Assembly: GCA_903944895.1 (NCBI GenBank)
Contig: CAJATL010000041.1
Location: forward strand, 1-44,644
Length of the DNA stretch: 44,644 bases
Direction of reading: 5' to 3'
Origin: an uncultured Bacteroidota bacterium
Lineage (GTDB): Bacteria > Bacteroidota > Bacteroidia > Bacteroidales > 4484-276
Part shown: piece after piece, positions 9,461-17,969 of the stretch
How the letters are laid out: the number at the start of each line of letters is the position of its first letter
How positions within the stretch are numbered: position 1 is the stretch's first letter
Made by a program: the position numbers and the translations under genes
The notes under the pieces: model-generated
What the model was told of the DNA's origin: nothing
The model's database searches: none
Seen by the model: the letters and a program-made list of their open reading frames with translations, nothing else

Positions 9461-11326
9461 TTAGTCTTTATGTGCTTTCCTTTGTTCATTTTTACCAAAT
9501 CTGATGTAATGCAACAGCGGGTTCATACCCGAAGCCTTCACATCAGGATTTTGTTCCAGGTAAAATGAAGAATCGAACTTTTCGGATGGGTTTCGGCCCT
9601 CAAAGCCGCCGTAAAGCAGGTAATGCCTGGCGGGGTTCATTCCCGATTTGGCTACATCGGGATTGTTTTTCAGATAGTAGCTTTCACTAAAAAAACCACT
9701 TCGCTTGATTATTCCCGTATTCCTGATGATTTGAAGGCGTTTCCGGATGAAATCAACACGAAACAACCGGAAAGAATGATTTAGTTTTGTAAACAGACCG
9801 GAAAACCACTTTGAAAGCATCCTGTTTTTTTTATTGAATTTGATCCTGAAATCGTTGGTAACAATGGCAATTCCCGGTGTAATGTCTGCGTGTAAGGTAA
9901 CACTCCAATGGTCGGGCAGTTGTTTCAGAAACCACTCTACACCAGTTTCTTCGTGCCATTCAGGTATTTTGTTGAGCAGATAATTATTTATGATTAGTGT
10001 ACTGCCATTTTTCACAAGCATCTTCAGTGGTCGTGAGTATCTTTTCCAATCACGGGATGAGTTACCGTGTATGTCGCAGATTACGAGATCGAAAAACCGG
10101 TTTGATGTCGTCATAAAGTGAACGATGTCATCCACAACCACAGTTACCGCCAAACCGTCGAGGTTGTCAGCCGCACCCCGGTTTTGATGATCAACGGTGG
10201 TTACTTTGCAGCCCAAAATTGCTAGCATGGCTGTGAGCCGGCCTCGTGAGGTTCCGAGTTCCAAAGCATTTTTTCCGGCAAATGTAGTGGCATGTTTAAG
10301 TATTATTTCGGTAGCATCATCCGTCATTGACCAGCCGGGAATTCCCCATTGGCCATAATTCCTAAGCCATCTGAACTTTTCAATTAGAGGAGAATCAGAT
10401 TTGGAAAATATCTTTTTTTCAGATGTAAGACTTTCAAAATGGGGATTTGCCATCCTAAAAGCATTCCCAAAATGATAACCCCATACATTACCCTGATCAC
10501 CTTTTAATCCATAACTGATGTAATCCAGGAAAGCGATGCAAAAAGGAAATTCATACAAAGGTATTGGTTTTGCAGTCAATTTTTGAAATGTTGCAGCAAT
10601 GATCCCCTGCTCATCCATGTCATTTATACCATGATGCCCTGCTGCTAATGGCTGTTCAGCCAACACTTCCGCTAACTTGGGCATGAATCTGCATTTTGGC
10701 GAAAGTGATGCCAGGCCTGAATAGAACCTTAAGTCTTTATCAACCAATCTGGCATATCTTCCGTATATTAAGTCGTGTCCTGCATCATCCTGCGAAAGCC
10801 TCACAAAATCTTCTCCTTCTTTCCATTGCTTGTACCAGTCAGGTTTTCCTGTAATTACCATATCTCCGTCAAGAATCCATTCCGGTGCATCAGGTCTCAC
10901 CCTTTCGGGAAACCATTTCCACCAGTAGCCGAAATTTTCGGGTGGGCAGCCAGCATCCATCAGAAACCGGGCAAGTTCAGGATTATCTTCTTCTGAAACC
11001 GGCCACCATTCCACAGGTTGATCAGCCCATTCCAGAATACTTCTAACACGCGAAGCATCGATACCTTGAGTGCAAAGGCAATAGTCGACTTCACTGCCGA
11101 AAAGCCGGGTTGCCTGGCCGATTGCAGCACGGGTTACCATATCATCAAGTCCGTCGCCTTTAATCCATCGGATTACTGGTCGGGTTCCCGATGAAAACCG
11201 ACGGCCGGGATGATTTTGAGTAGATTTCATATCCTCGTCAGCCAGAATTGCAGCAAGGTTTTTTGTTGCCATAGTTTCAAATCCGTGATTATTTTTCATA
11301 AAAAGGTCAATCGGTTTTCTGAACAT
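9461..11326 (-). CDS. Fusion: GT-like domain, SAM methyltransferase and C-terminal NPDV tag
   Basis: The open frame extends to a TTG at 11344, but the first ATG at 11326 is the more likely start, giving 621 residues. Residues 40-300 resemble a nucleotide-sugar transferase: IRWIKGDGLDDM, and WILDGDMVITGKPDW (DGD at 153-155) as a plausible metal-binding DxD. Residues 335-515 are a class I SAM methyltransferase with motif I ALELGTSRGRL (ELGTSRG at 356-362), VTTVDHQNRG, and VICDIHGNSSRD. After a short basic linker come two NPDV repeats. The best guess is a sugar transferase that also methylates its product, but the N-terminal family is not certain. The DNA of this gene and the next looks richer in G+C than most of the window, which may point to separate acquisition. 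A candidate promoter lies just upstream. Confidence 0.8.
   Translation of the reverse strand: MFRKPIDLFMKNNHGFETMATKNLAAILADEDMKSTQNHPGRRFSSGTRPVIRWIKGDGLDDMVTRAAIGQATRLFGSEVDYCLCTQGIDASRVRSILEWADQPVEWWPVSEEDNPELARFLMDAGCPPENFGYWWKWFPERVRPDAPEWILDGDMVITGKPDWYKQWKEGEDFVRLSQDDAGHDLIYGRYARLVDKDLRFYSGLASLSPKCRFMPKLAEVLAEQPLAAGHHGINDMDEQGIIAATFQKLTAKPIPLYEFPFCIAFLDYISYGLKGDQGNVWGYHFGNAFRMANPHFESLTSEKKIFSKSDSPLIEKFRWLRNYGQWGIPGWSMTDDATEIILKHATTFAGKNALELGTSRGRLTAMLAILGCKVTTVDHQNRGAADNLDGLAVTVVVDDIVHFMTTSNRFFDLVICDIHGNSSRDWKRYSRPLKMLVKNGSTLIINNYLLNKIPEWHEETGVEWFLKQLPDHWSVTLHADITPGIAIVTNDFRIKFNKKNRMLSKWFSGLFTKLNHSFRLFRVDFIRKRLQIIRNTGIIKRSGFFSESYYLKNNPDVAKSGMNPARHYLLYGGFEGRNPSEKFDSSFYLEQNPDVKASGMNPLLHYIRFGKNEQRKAHKD
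9476..9702 (-). repeat. NPDV tandem module, copy 2 (C-terminal)
   Basis: The two units read GFFSESYYLKNNPDV to EGRNPSE and FDSSFYLEQNPDVKASG to GKNEQRKAH. They end the GT-like/methyltransferase fusion. A 34-base stretch at 9534-9567 is identical to 39919-39952 in copy 5, in an unrelated enzyme 30 kb away. Confidence 0.92.
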
Positions 11327-11342
11327 TTTCACTAAAAAATTC

Positions 11343-11482
11343 AATGTCGTTTAATTATCAAATATAAAATGGAACGCGGATTACAACTGTTTCTGATACA
11401 AGAAATCCGCGAAAAACCTGTCCGACTAATGGCGGATCAGCGTTGCTTGCATCAGCGTTCAACTCCTTAACTAAACGACATT
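11343..11482. repeat. Spacer bracketed by an 11-bp perfect inverted repeat, with an inner hairpin
   Basis: The spacer between the aminotransferase and the downstream fusion gene is one of the longest in the locus. AATGTCGTTTA at 11343-11353 is repeated in inverted form as TAAACGACATT at 11472-11482, the second arm overlapping the last codons of the aminotransferase. Inside, CGCGGATT (11375-11382) pairs with AATCCGCG (11404-11411), an 8-bp stem with a 21-base loop. It could be an RNA hairpin that terminates or protects the upstream transcript, or a small inserted element. No flanking target duplication was recognised. Confidence 0.5.
11359..11387 (-). promoter_or_regulatory. Candidate Bacteroidota-type promoter
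   Basis: On the minus strand the spacer contains TATATTTG (11359-11366), which fits the Bacteroidota -7 consensus TAnnTTTG, with GTTG (11384-11387) 17 bases upstream as a possible -33 element. The predicted start point is near 11352, about 25 bases before the preferred ATG at 11326. Among the spacers checked this was the only match to the -7 consensus. The -33 element is weak, so this is tentative. Confidence 0.35.
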
Positions 11483-12469
11483 TTTATAGAATTCCTCAAT
11501 TGCATCGCAAACATCGGTTATTTCGGTTGATGTAAGACCGGGGAAGCAGGGAAGGCTTAAAATGGAATCACACCATTTTTCTGCTTCCGGAAATGCTCCG
11601 GAAGCTGTCCATGGTCCTGATACCTTATTTAACGGACTGCTCCAATGAACCTTACATCCAATACCACGACTATTGAGAAATGTCATCAAATCATCCCGGT
11701 TTTTTACCCTGATCACATAAAGGTGATGCAATGATTTACCGCTAATCGTAATGCCATGATCACGTAACCGGTGGTTGTATTGTTGTGCGATTTCCTGTCG
11801 CATCTCCAGCCAAACCGGCAAAAGTTTTAGTTTTACACGCAAAATGGCTGCCTGTATCTCATCAATTCTTGAGGTAATTTGCCGGCGGTCGTGTAAACTA
11901 TCGTCCCTGCCACATAATTCACGCATACTCAATGCGATCGATTCATCATCGGTGGTCACCGCACCGGCATCTCCCATAGCTCCCAGCGATTTTGTCGGAT
12001 AAAAACTCCAGGCAGCGTTTGTTCCTTCATAAGGCTTCCAGCCATGGGCATGAGCGGCATCATAAAGCCGGGCAACAGCGGAACCAGGTTCAGGGAGTCG
12101 TCCAAAAATCAATACAGGTACGTTATCTTCCACTGGTGAAGAAATCCATCCCTCCGAATTTATTTCGGCAATTTTTACATCAACATCACCCCGATGAAGC
12201 CCTGTTCCTGTAAGCGGAAGCGTATTGGCAGGAATTGTGGCAGTTTTTAGACCCATTGCCGTTGCTGCCAGGGTGAGCGCATCTGTGCCACTATTACAGC
12301 ATACAGCATACTTTTGACCACAATAGTTGGCCCATTCTTCTTCAAACAAATGTGTTTGTGAGCCGCGCAGATATGATGAACGGTCAATACAGCCAGCTAG
12401 CGCGTGTTCGATTTCTTTTCGAATAGGTTCATTTGACCGCTGAAGATCGCAAAACGGGATTGTTTTCAT
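11471..12469 (-). CDS. DegT/DnrJ/EryC1/StrS-type PLP aminotransferase
   Basis: This 332-residue protein shows the DegT family order: IPFCDLQRSNEPIRKEI at the N-terminus, CCNSGTDALTLAA for the cofactor phosphate, YDAAHAHG with the Asp contacting the pyridine ring, and SFYPTKSLGAMGDAGAV with the Schiff-base Lys at 160. Such enzymes transaminate nucleotide-linked keto-sugars to amino-sugars. It is slightly shorter than the usual 360-380 residues, mainly in the central region, but all key residues are present. Its likely partners are a ketosugar-forming dehydratase (possibly encoded elsewhere) and one of the acyltransferases of this locus. The gene is followed by a spacer with a hairpin and a candidate promoter. 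Confidence 0.92.
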   Translation of the reverse strand: MKTIPFCDLQRSNEPIRKEIEHALAGCIDRSSYLRGSQTHLFEEEWANYCGQKYAVCCNSGTDALTLAATAMGLKTATIPANTLPLTGTGLHRGDVDVKIAEINSEGWISSPVEDNVPVLIFGRLPEPGSAVARLYDAAHAHGWKPYEGTNAAWSFYPTKSLGAMGDAGAVTTDDESIALSMRELCGRDDSLHDRRQITSRIDEIQAAILRVKLKLLPVWLEMRQEIAQQYNHRLRDHGITISGKSLHHLYVIRVKNRDDLMTFLNSRGIGCKVHWSSPLNKVSGPWTASGAFPEAEKWCDSILSLPCFPGLTSTEITDVCDAIEEFYKNVV

Positions 12470-12490
12470 TGCAGTTAATTAGTATTTTAT

Positions 12491-13762
12491 TTATTTCAAC
12501 AAAGGTATTATTTGCCTGTTCTCCTTTTGTCCATGCAAGATATAATGAACCAGCGGGTTCATCCCCGAAGCTTTCACATCCGGGTTTTGTTGCAGGTAAA
12601 AAGCAGAATCGAATTTTTTGGAAGGTTTTCTTCCTTCAAAGCCGCCAAATAAAAGATAATGCTTGATAGCAGACATACCTGACGATTTTACATCTGGGTT
12701 GTTTTGCAGGTAATATTGTTTGTCATAAAGTTCGCTTCTTTCTATTAAGCGCTTTTGCTTAAGAAGCTTGAAATAGTTCAACTTTAAAAATGTCCTCAAC
12801 TTATGGAGCGGTGAAGTAGTCTTCCGCAAGAGTGAATCGGAAATTTCCGGTACAAGTTTTTCCTGAATCTTTATTTGGTTTTCAAGATTTTCAATTGTTG
12901 AGATGTGAGCAAAGAGTTCGTTCTCAAGTGATTTTATTTTCGTGTCTGATTGTTGTTTTTGAAGTTCGTTTTTTTGACGAAGCATGTTGTTTACTTCATC
13001 TTTCAGTTTTATTGTTAGAGTGAGTAAATCAAGGTTATCGGTCAATATCCTGATTTGTTCAGTTTGCTGCTTTTGCTGGTATTCAAGCAGGTTCTTTCTT
13101 CCAATTGATGAGAATAGATTTTTTATGTCATCATTAGCATTTGCCGAATTTACAAAGTTCAAAAAATCCTGATTTATTTTGGATCCTGTACATAAAATAC
13201 CAAGCCCAAATCCATGTTCAAATTCAAAGTAAGGGTATTTCTGTCTTAACTCTTCCATAAGTTTCCAAACGCCAAAATCTTCGAATTTAACTGCTGTATC
13301 ATGAAAAATCATTACCGCAGTATCACTCATTTTTGGAAGCCATCTTTCGAAATCATGTTTCCCAGCTTCGTAAGTATGCAAACCATCGATATGTAGCAAA
13401 TCAATACTGCCGTTTTCAAAATGTTGTCCGGCATTATCAAATGTTGTTTTAAGGAGGGTGGAGAAGTGAGCGAAATTTTCCTGGTTGGTTTGATTTACTT
13501 GTTTAAAAACGTCCTCACCATAAATTCCTGAATGCTCATCGCCCTGCCATGTGTCAACAGCATAAGCTTTTGTTTTTATTTGCAGTGTTTTGATTGTCTG
13601 ACAGAATGCAAAATAAGACCCGCCGGTATGTGTTCCAAGTTCTACAAAAGTTTTGGGTCTTAGCATTTCGACCAGAAAAAAGGCAAATGAATAATGCTCG
13701 ATCCAGGCCGAAAGCTTATCGTTGAACCATACATCTGAAAAAATGATATTGTTGAATTTCAT
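12491..13762 (-). CDS. SAM methyltransferase with coiled coil and C-terminal NPDV tag
   Basis: This 423-residue protein has an N-terminal class I methyltransferase domain (about 1-205): FVELGTHTGGSYFAF (motif I at 40-54), AYAVDTWQGD, IDLLHIDGLHTYEA (120-133) and MIFHDTAV (151-158), the pattern of the Methyltransf_24 group found in polysaccharide loci. Residues 230-310 form a predicted coiled coil rich in Lys, Glu and Gln. Residues from about 343 to the end are two NPDV repeats. The catalytic part probably O-methylates a sugar in the growing glycan. The same coiled-coil-plus-tag ending occurs in unrelated enzymes here, which suggests a shared location. It starts 10 bases after the preceding gene. 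Confidence 0.88.
   Translation of the reverse strand: MKFNNIIFSDVWFNDKLSAWIEHYSFAFFLVEMLRPKTFVELGTHTGGSYFAFCQTIKTLQIKTKAYAVDTWQGDEHSGIYGEDVFKQVNQTNQENFAHFSTLLKTTFDNAGQHFENGSIDLLHIDGLHTYEAGKHDFERWLPKMSDTAVMIFHDTAVKFEDFGVWKLMEELRQKYPYFEFEHGFGLGILCTGSKINQDFLNFVNSANANDDIKNLFSSIGRKNLLEYQQKQQTEQIRILTDNLDLLTLTIKLKDEVNNMLRQKNELQKQQSDTKIKSLENELFAHISTIENLENQIKIQEKLVPEISDSLLRKTTSPLHKLRTFLKLNYFKLLKQKRLIERSELYDKQYYLQNNPDVKSSGMSAIKHYLLFGGFEGRKPSKKFDSAFYLQQNPDVKASGMNPLVHYILHGQKENRQIIPLLK
12515..12738 (-). repeat. NPDV tandem module, copy 3 (C-terminal)
   Basis: The two units read ELYDKQYYLQNNPDV to EGRKPSK and FDSAFYLQQNPDVKASG to GQKENRQ. They follow the coiled coil of the methyltransferase and end the protein. 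Confidence 0.92.
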
Positions 13763-13772
13763 TTTTTAAAGT

Positions 13773-15248
13773 TTAATGTGTTAGGTCTATAAAATCATTC
13801 CATGATATGTTAGGGATGTTTTTTTCCTTCTTCCAATACATGCCCGCCCAGTCAATTACACGAATTTGTTCATGGATGTTGAAAATATGGCGGTAATCCT
13901 CAACGGCCTTTTTACATGCGGGTAATGCACCCCAGTAGTCAACAATACAGAACCCACCTACCGAAAGTTTTGGATAAAGATAAAACAGTGCATAGATTGT
14001 TGATTCGTACAAATCGCCATCGAGCCTGAGTAAGGAAAGTTTTTGGATGGGTGCTGAGGGTAGCGTGTTTTTAAACCAGCCTTTTAGGTATTTTACATTT
14101 TCATCGAGTAGTCCAAATTTTTTGAAGTTGTCTTTAACCTCCTCAATAGAAACTGCCAATCTTGAAAAAGTATGGTGTTTATCGCCTTCATCATCAGGAA
14201 AAAACTCAGGTGATGGTTTCGGTAAACCTTCAAAACTGTCAGCTAACCAAACCATTTTATTCTTCACTTCAAATATTTTCAGCAATGCCGGCATAAAAAT
14301 ACAAGCTCCTCCCCGCCACACGCCGGTTTCGATCAAATCGCCGGGGATGTTATTTTTAATGGTTTCCCTAACACAAAATTCTAAGTTCGTCAGGCGTTTG
14401 TAGCCAATCATGGTTTCGCCTGTTTCAGGCCAGCTTGTTCCTTCGTACTTTTCTTTTAATAAGATTTTTAAAAAGGAGGTTTCATAATAGAACATTAGCG
14501 GATTGTAGCCCTGAGCGATTTCTGAACCTAAAATCTTTAATTTAAGATTAAAAATCTCCAGATCGGTTGGCGAAACTTTATATTCGTTGTAGTGGCTGCC
14601 TTCACCCGTTTGCAACGCCATTGACGGTTTTTGCAGTATTTTTTCGATTACCACAACACTATCGTAAAAATGAATGGAGTTGGCTGTTTTTGTAAAATTG
14701 GTTTCAGGTATTTTGTCATCCAATAAATGCCTTATATGAAGCTGATCAATCAGTTGTTTGGCATATTCGATAAAAGTCCCGGGTTTTTGGTAGCCGCCGC
14801 CATATCCCTCCCAATAACTGGTATGTGTGTCTTCGCAAAGGTAAATCCCATGGTTGCTGATATGGTCGAACAACTCTTCAAAAGTTGTGATTTGCTGCTC
14901 CATGGTATGACCGCCATCGTCAATAAGGATATCAATTTTAGGGATTTTGGTTTTTAGCTCCTTAAGAAATTCTCTGTCGGACTGAGAGCCGATAAAAATT
15001 TCGATTTGATCTTCCTCAAGCTGTTTACATTCGGGCAAAATGTCTATACCAAATATTCTGGCTTTTTCGCCGAAATAATGTTTCCACATTTGCAGGCTTC
15101 CGCCTTCTGATACGCCAATTTCAACAATTACACAATCCTTGCCAACAAATTTCAGGAAATGCCGGTGGTAAATCTCAAAGTAGTGCGTCCATTTGTAGAT
15201 TATGTTTTTACGATTTTGGAAAAAATAGTCTTCCAATGGGTTTGCCAT
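13773..15248 (-). CDS. Double methyltransferase: N-terminal SAM domain fused to TylF/MycF-like O-methyltransferase
   Basis: This 491-residue protein contains two methyltransferase folds. Residues 1-200 hold VIVEIGVSEGGSLQMW (motif I near 40-55), ILIDDGGHTMEQQ (107-119) and YLCEDTHTSYWEG, a group seen in macrolide and sugar tailoring enzymes. Residues 270-475 match the TylF/MycF macrocin O-methyltransferase family: LIETGVWRGGACIFM, MVWLADSFEGLPKP, LLRLDGDLYESTIYAL and GFCIVDYWGALPACKKA, with the acidic metal-binding residues intact. MycF-type enzymes are metal-dependent sugar O-methyltransferases, so two hydroxyls may be methylated by one chain. No NPDV tag is present. It lies between a membrane transferase and the tagged methyltransferase. 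Confidence 0.88.
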   Translation of the reverse strand: MANPLEDYFFQNRKNIIYKWTHYFEIYHRHFLKFVGKDCVIVEIGVSEGGSLQMWKHYFGEKARIFGIDILPECKQLEEDQIEIFIGSQSDREFLKELKTKIPKIDILIDDGGHTMEQQITTFEELFDHISNHGIYLCEDTHTSYWEGYGGGYQKPGTFIEYAKQLIDQLHIRHLLDDKIPETNFTKTANSIHFYDSVVVIEKILQKPSMALQTGEGSHYNEYKVSPTDLEIFNLKLKILGSEIAQGYNPLMFYYETSFLKILLKEKYEGTSWPETGETMIGYKRLTNLEFCVRETIKNNIPGDLIETGVWRGGACIFMPALLKIFEVKNKMVWLADSFEGLPKPSPEFFPDDEGDKHHTFSRLAVSIEEVKDNFKKFGLLDENVKYLKGWFKNTLPSAPIQKLSLLRLDGDLYESTIYALFYLYPKLSVGGFCIVDYWGALPACKKAVEDYRHIFNIHEQIRVIDWAGMYWKKEKNIPNISWNDFIDLTH

Positions 15249-15341
15249 AGATGGATTTTTTTTGTGATTGTTTGATTGAATTACTATTTGCCGTCCGGTA
15301 TTTAGCTTGCAGATAAAACCGCATACGTCGATTGCAGTTGT

Positions 15342-17147
15342 TTATTCCTGTTGAATTTCGATGTCGAAAAATTCTTCCAGCCTCACTTTGACCAATCTTA
15401 GCCGTTTTTCATTAATCTGGCTTTGAATATTGTCGGTCGGGATGTTTGTCACACCAACATCAAAAACCTGCGTATGCTTGTCATTTGAATTGTAAATAAA
15501 CTGATAAATATTCTGCTTATCATGCCAGATGCAGGAATAGAAGGATTTTTCCTGCTGAAAAATAAAGTCACGCCTTTCATTTTTAAAAACCGAAAATCCA
15601 CCCCATGTTTTTGGAATCGGGATGCCCAGCAGATCAACAATTGAGGGTGCAATATCCAACTGGTTTGCAAAAGGCAGATTAACTTTTTGAATGTTAGTTT
15701 TGTTTCCGGTTTCGAACAATATCAGAGGAATTCTTATTTCGCTTGGGAAAACAGATTGCGCATGACCAACAAAACCAAATTCGGTCAGTCCCTGCCCATG
15801 ATCGGCTGTAATGACAACAATTGCATTATCCAGAAATCCTTTTTGTTTTAAAATTTTCATGGTTTGCTTTAAATAGGCATCCACCTGAGATACTCTGTTG
15901 TCATAATCATTATTGAGGATTTCAGCAGATATCATTGTATTGAAGGCGGTGGTTCGGTTTGGCTTAAAAATGAAGTAGGCAGTGTCGGCAATACCGGCAT
16001 GATGGGTACTCATAAAATGAATATAAAAAAATGCAGGCTTGCCGTCTGAGCTGGGTATCCCGGCAAGGTTATCCAAAACAACAGCTTTATCATTATTTAT
16101 CGATGCTTCCGGATTTGTAGTCAAAGCTGAAACCCCGTCATGAAAATATTCAATATTATTGCCATAGTGTTTTCTCAGATTGTAAAAGTTCGTGTGGTCG
16201 CCGCTCACAATGAAATTGATTTTGTATCCCTGACTCCAAAGTAAATCGTGCAGGAAAAATTTAGCGTTCAGAATATTATAATCTGATGCCAGGATGTTTA
16301 AAACACCATTTACCGAACGCGAACTCGTCGAAAAGAAATGGTCAACCCTGACGGCATGATCCGATTTGATTATTGAATCTAAAAATGGCGTGGTATTCCG
16401 GTAGTAGCCATAGGCACTTGTATGATCCGATCGAAGTGCATCACAAATTATCAGGATGACATTTTTTTTATCAAAATCCTGATTTTTTGGATATTCCTTT
16501 AATGCGCCAGCTCCGTCGAAGCCGGCATAAGTTATCGTATGCCCTTGGGCAAGATCATACTGAATGAACGAAAGTACCGGATCGTTGTAATTGAGTGTAT
16601 CTTTTATCCAGCCCCAACCAAAGAAAAGTAACGGAAACAATAAATAAAGTAATGATATCGGGAGTAGTTTTTTTTTGGTGAAGAAAACAGAACTTTTTTG
16701 CTGGAGGTCGGAAAGTATTTTTCCGGAGGATGCTATAACCGGTATTATTGTGATCAGCACTACCGAAATTACGATTGATAATACCACTGAATCGGGTAAT
16801 GGAAGTTTACCTGATAAATTTTTCAGTTCAAATATATAAATCCTGGCGATATCGAAGGTAAGGGGATAACCCCAGATTTGAATACCTAAATGATAGCCGG
16901 CATACGTTAAAAAAAGGAATAGCTGGCCGGCGATAATCAAGGTGATGATAAGCGGTCCGGCTATTACTTTTGGGAAAAACCTGGCAAACAACAATCCTGT
17001 CAGATAAATCAACAACAGCCCATATCCGACGAGGGCAATGTGTATTGGAATAGATTTGCCTGTCAACAAATCAAATTGATGATAGAAGAAAAGGATAATG
17101 AAGGTCGAAAAAACAAGGTTAAAGATGATCAGGTGCTTGATTCTCAT
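15342..17147 (-). CDS. Membrane protein of the sulfatase / phosphoethanolamine-transferase fold
   Basis: This 601-residue protein has about five or six predicted N-terminal membrane helices (within residues 5-180) and a large C-terminal alkaline-phosphatase-superfamily domain (about 225-560). Metal-site segments are visible: VILIICDALRSDHTSAYGY, NTTPFLDSI, and VVITADHGQGLTEFGFVGH. The region where sulfatases carry the Cys nucleophile reads FFSTSSRSVNG, with Ser/Thr and no Cys. That argues for a phosphoethanolamine or glycerophosphate transferase (EptA/LtaS type), rather than a true sulfatase. The catalytic domain would sit outside the inner membrane. Its ATG overlaps the stop of a PmtA-like methyltransferase by four bases (ATGA), implying coupled expression. 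Confidence 0.82.
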   Translation of the reverse strand: MRIKHLIIFNLVFSTFIILFFYHQFDLLTGKSIPIHIALVGYGLLLIYLTGLLFARFFPKVIAGPLIITLIIAGQLFLFLTYAGYHLGIQIWGYPLTFDIARIYIFELKNLSGKLPLPDSVVLSIVISVVLITIIPVIASSGKILSDLQQKSSVFFTKKKLLPISLLYLLFPLLFFGWGWIKDTLNYNDPVLSFIQYDLAQGHTITYAGFDGAGALKEYPKNQDFDKKNVILIICDALRSDHTSAYGYYRNTTPFLDSIIKSDHAVRVDHFFSTSSRSVNGVLNILASDYNILNAKFFLHDLLWSQGYKINFIVSGDHTNFYNLRKHYGNNIEYFHDGVSALTTNPEASINNDKAVVLDNLAGIPSSDGKPAFFYIHFMSTHHAGIADTAYFIFKPNRTTAFNTMISAEILNNDYDNRVSQVDAYLKQTMKILKQKGFLDNAIVVITADHGQGLTEFGFVGHAQSVFPSEIRIPLILFETGNKTNIQKVNLPFANQLDIAPSIVDLLGIPIPKTWGGFSVFKNERRDFIFQQEKSFYSCIWHDKQNIYQFIYNSNDKHTQVFDVGVTNIPTDNIQSQINEKRLRLVKVRLEEFFDIEIQQE

Positions 17148-17803
17148 CTGCTTTTTTTGGTTAAAATATGGGTGTTTTGAGCCTTCTGCAAATGGATTAT
17201 TCTGGTAAGATCGAACAAATTGGCATTTGTAACACTTGCGATTTCAAGTCCTAAACCGGTTATGTATTCTGAATAGGAAAATTGAGACCGGAAGCCAATC
17301 CGTTCGCTGTAACGGCTTAAGAGTCGCTCACTTAGCGAAAGACCGTTGCCTTTGTAGTTGCTAAAATGGTTAATGATATGAACGCTGCCGGAATCTTTAC
17401 AAATCCTCAACGATTCTTTCAGCAACTTGATGGGATCAGGGGTTACCGAATAAACATACATCAATACTACCTTGTCAAAAGTCGAATCTTCAAAAGGGGT
17501 TTCTTCGCCATTCAATAACCTGAGGTCGATTTTCAGTTTACTGAAAGCAGATGCCTTTTTCCTTGCTTTCTCAAGCATTTTCGCCGAAATATCAATACCC
17601 GTTATCGAAAAATCAGGTTGAGAATTATTGTAATGCTTAAATGAAAGACCTGACCCAACGCCTATTTCGATGATTTTTTCGTCAGGTTTAATGTCCATTC
17701 CGGCGATGGCTTTTCGTCTTCCATCGTCCAGAACCCTCGAAAATATTAGGTCATAATAGTTTGCGTAATTATCATAAACGCTTTTAACTCTTGTTGAATT
17801 CAT
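17144..17803 (-). CDS. Class I SAM methyltransferase, PmtA-like (phospholipid/phosphoethanolamine N-methyltransferase-like)
   Basis: This 219-residue protein begins SVYDNYANYYDLIFSRVLDDGRRKAI, strongly reminiscent of PmtA-type phosphatidylethanolamine N-methyltransferases, then motif I KIIEIGVGSGLSFKHY (about 44-59), ITGIDISAKMLEKA and KVVLMYVYSVTPDP. Other small-molecule methyltransferases share this outline, so the substrate is uncertain. It is coupled by a four-base overlap to a membrane phosphoethanolamine-transferase-like gene, which makes a methylated-ethanolamine (choline-type) decoration a reasonable hypothesis. Upstream lie a repeat sequence and a truncated MBOAT gene rather than an intact partner. 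Confidence 0.8.
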   Translation of the reverse strand: MNSTRVKSVYDNYANYYDLIFSRVLDDGRRKAIAGMDIKPDEKIIEIGVGSGLSFKHYNNSQPDFSITGIDISAKMLEKARKKASAFSKLKIDLRLLNGEETPFEDSTFDKVVLMYVYSVTPDPIKLLKESLRICKDSGSVHIINHFSNYKGNGLSLSERLLSRYSERIGFRSQFSYSEYITGLGLEIASVTNANLFDLTRIIHLQKAQNTHILTKKSR

Positions 17804-17820
17804 ATTTCATTTTTTTCTCT

Positions 17821-17958
17821 AATGAGTAGGGTCTAAAAGCTGTTGATTTTGGGCTCACCAAGGTAACTATTTGGTTTTCAATAGCTCTGGCCTTAGTTTC
17901 GATAAGCTCAATTGCCGGAGGTCATGGCAGTTGATATTCTTGATATTCAGGGTTTTAG
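17821..17958. repeat. Diverged intergenic repeat, copy A
   Basis: This spacer aligns along most of its length with 31702-31822. Shared blocks include GTCTAAAARCTGTTGATTTT, GTAACTAnnTGnTnTTCA followed by GCTC, and TTGATNTTCTTGANATT, in the same order and orientation. The middle part differs in length and sequence. It contains no open frame and lies directly downstream of a truncated MBOAT gene, so it may be an insertion or deletion scar. The element type is not recognised. Confidence 0.7.
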
Positions 17959-17969
17959 TCAAATATTAT

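Noticed and set aside
11343-11482. A complete miniature transposon (MITE) in this spacer
   Set aside because: The inverted repeat is only 11 bp, no target-site duplication is evident, one arm is in coding sequence, and no second copy is visible in the window.
14047-14403. Plus-strand 118-residue open frame
   Set aside because: It is antisense to the TylF-like methyltransferase domain, has no recognisable family features, and all supported genes are on the other strand.
15342-17147. Calling this gene a sulfatase that removes sulfate added by the sulfotransferases
   Set aside because: The sulfatase Cys (C-x-P-x-R) is not present; the equivalent region has Ser/Thr, and the N-terminal membrane helices fit phosphoethanolamine or LtaS-type transferases better.
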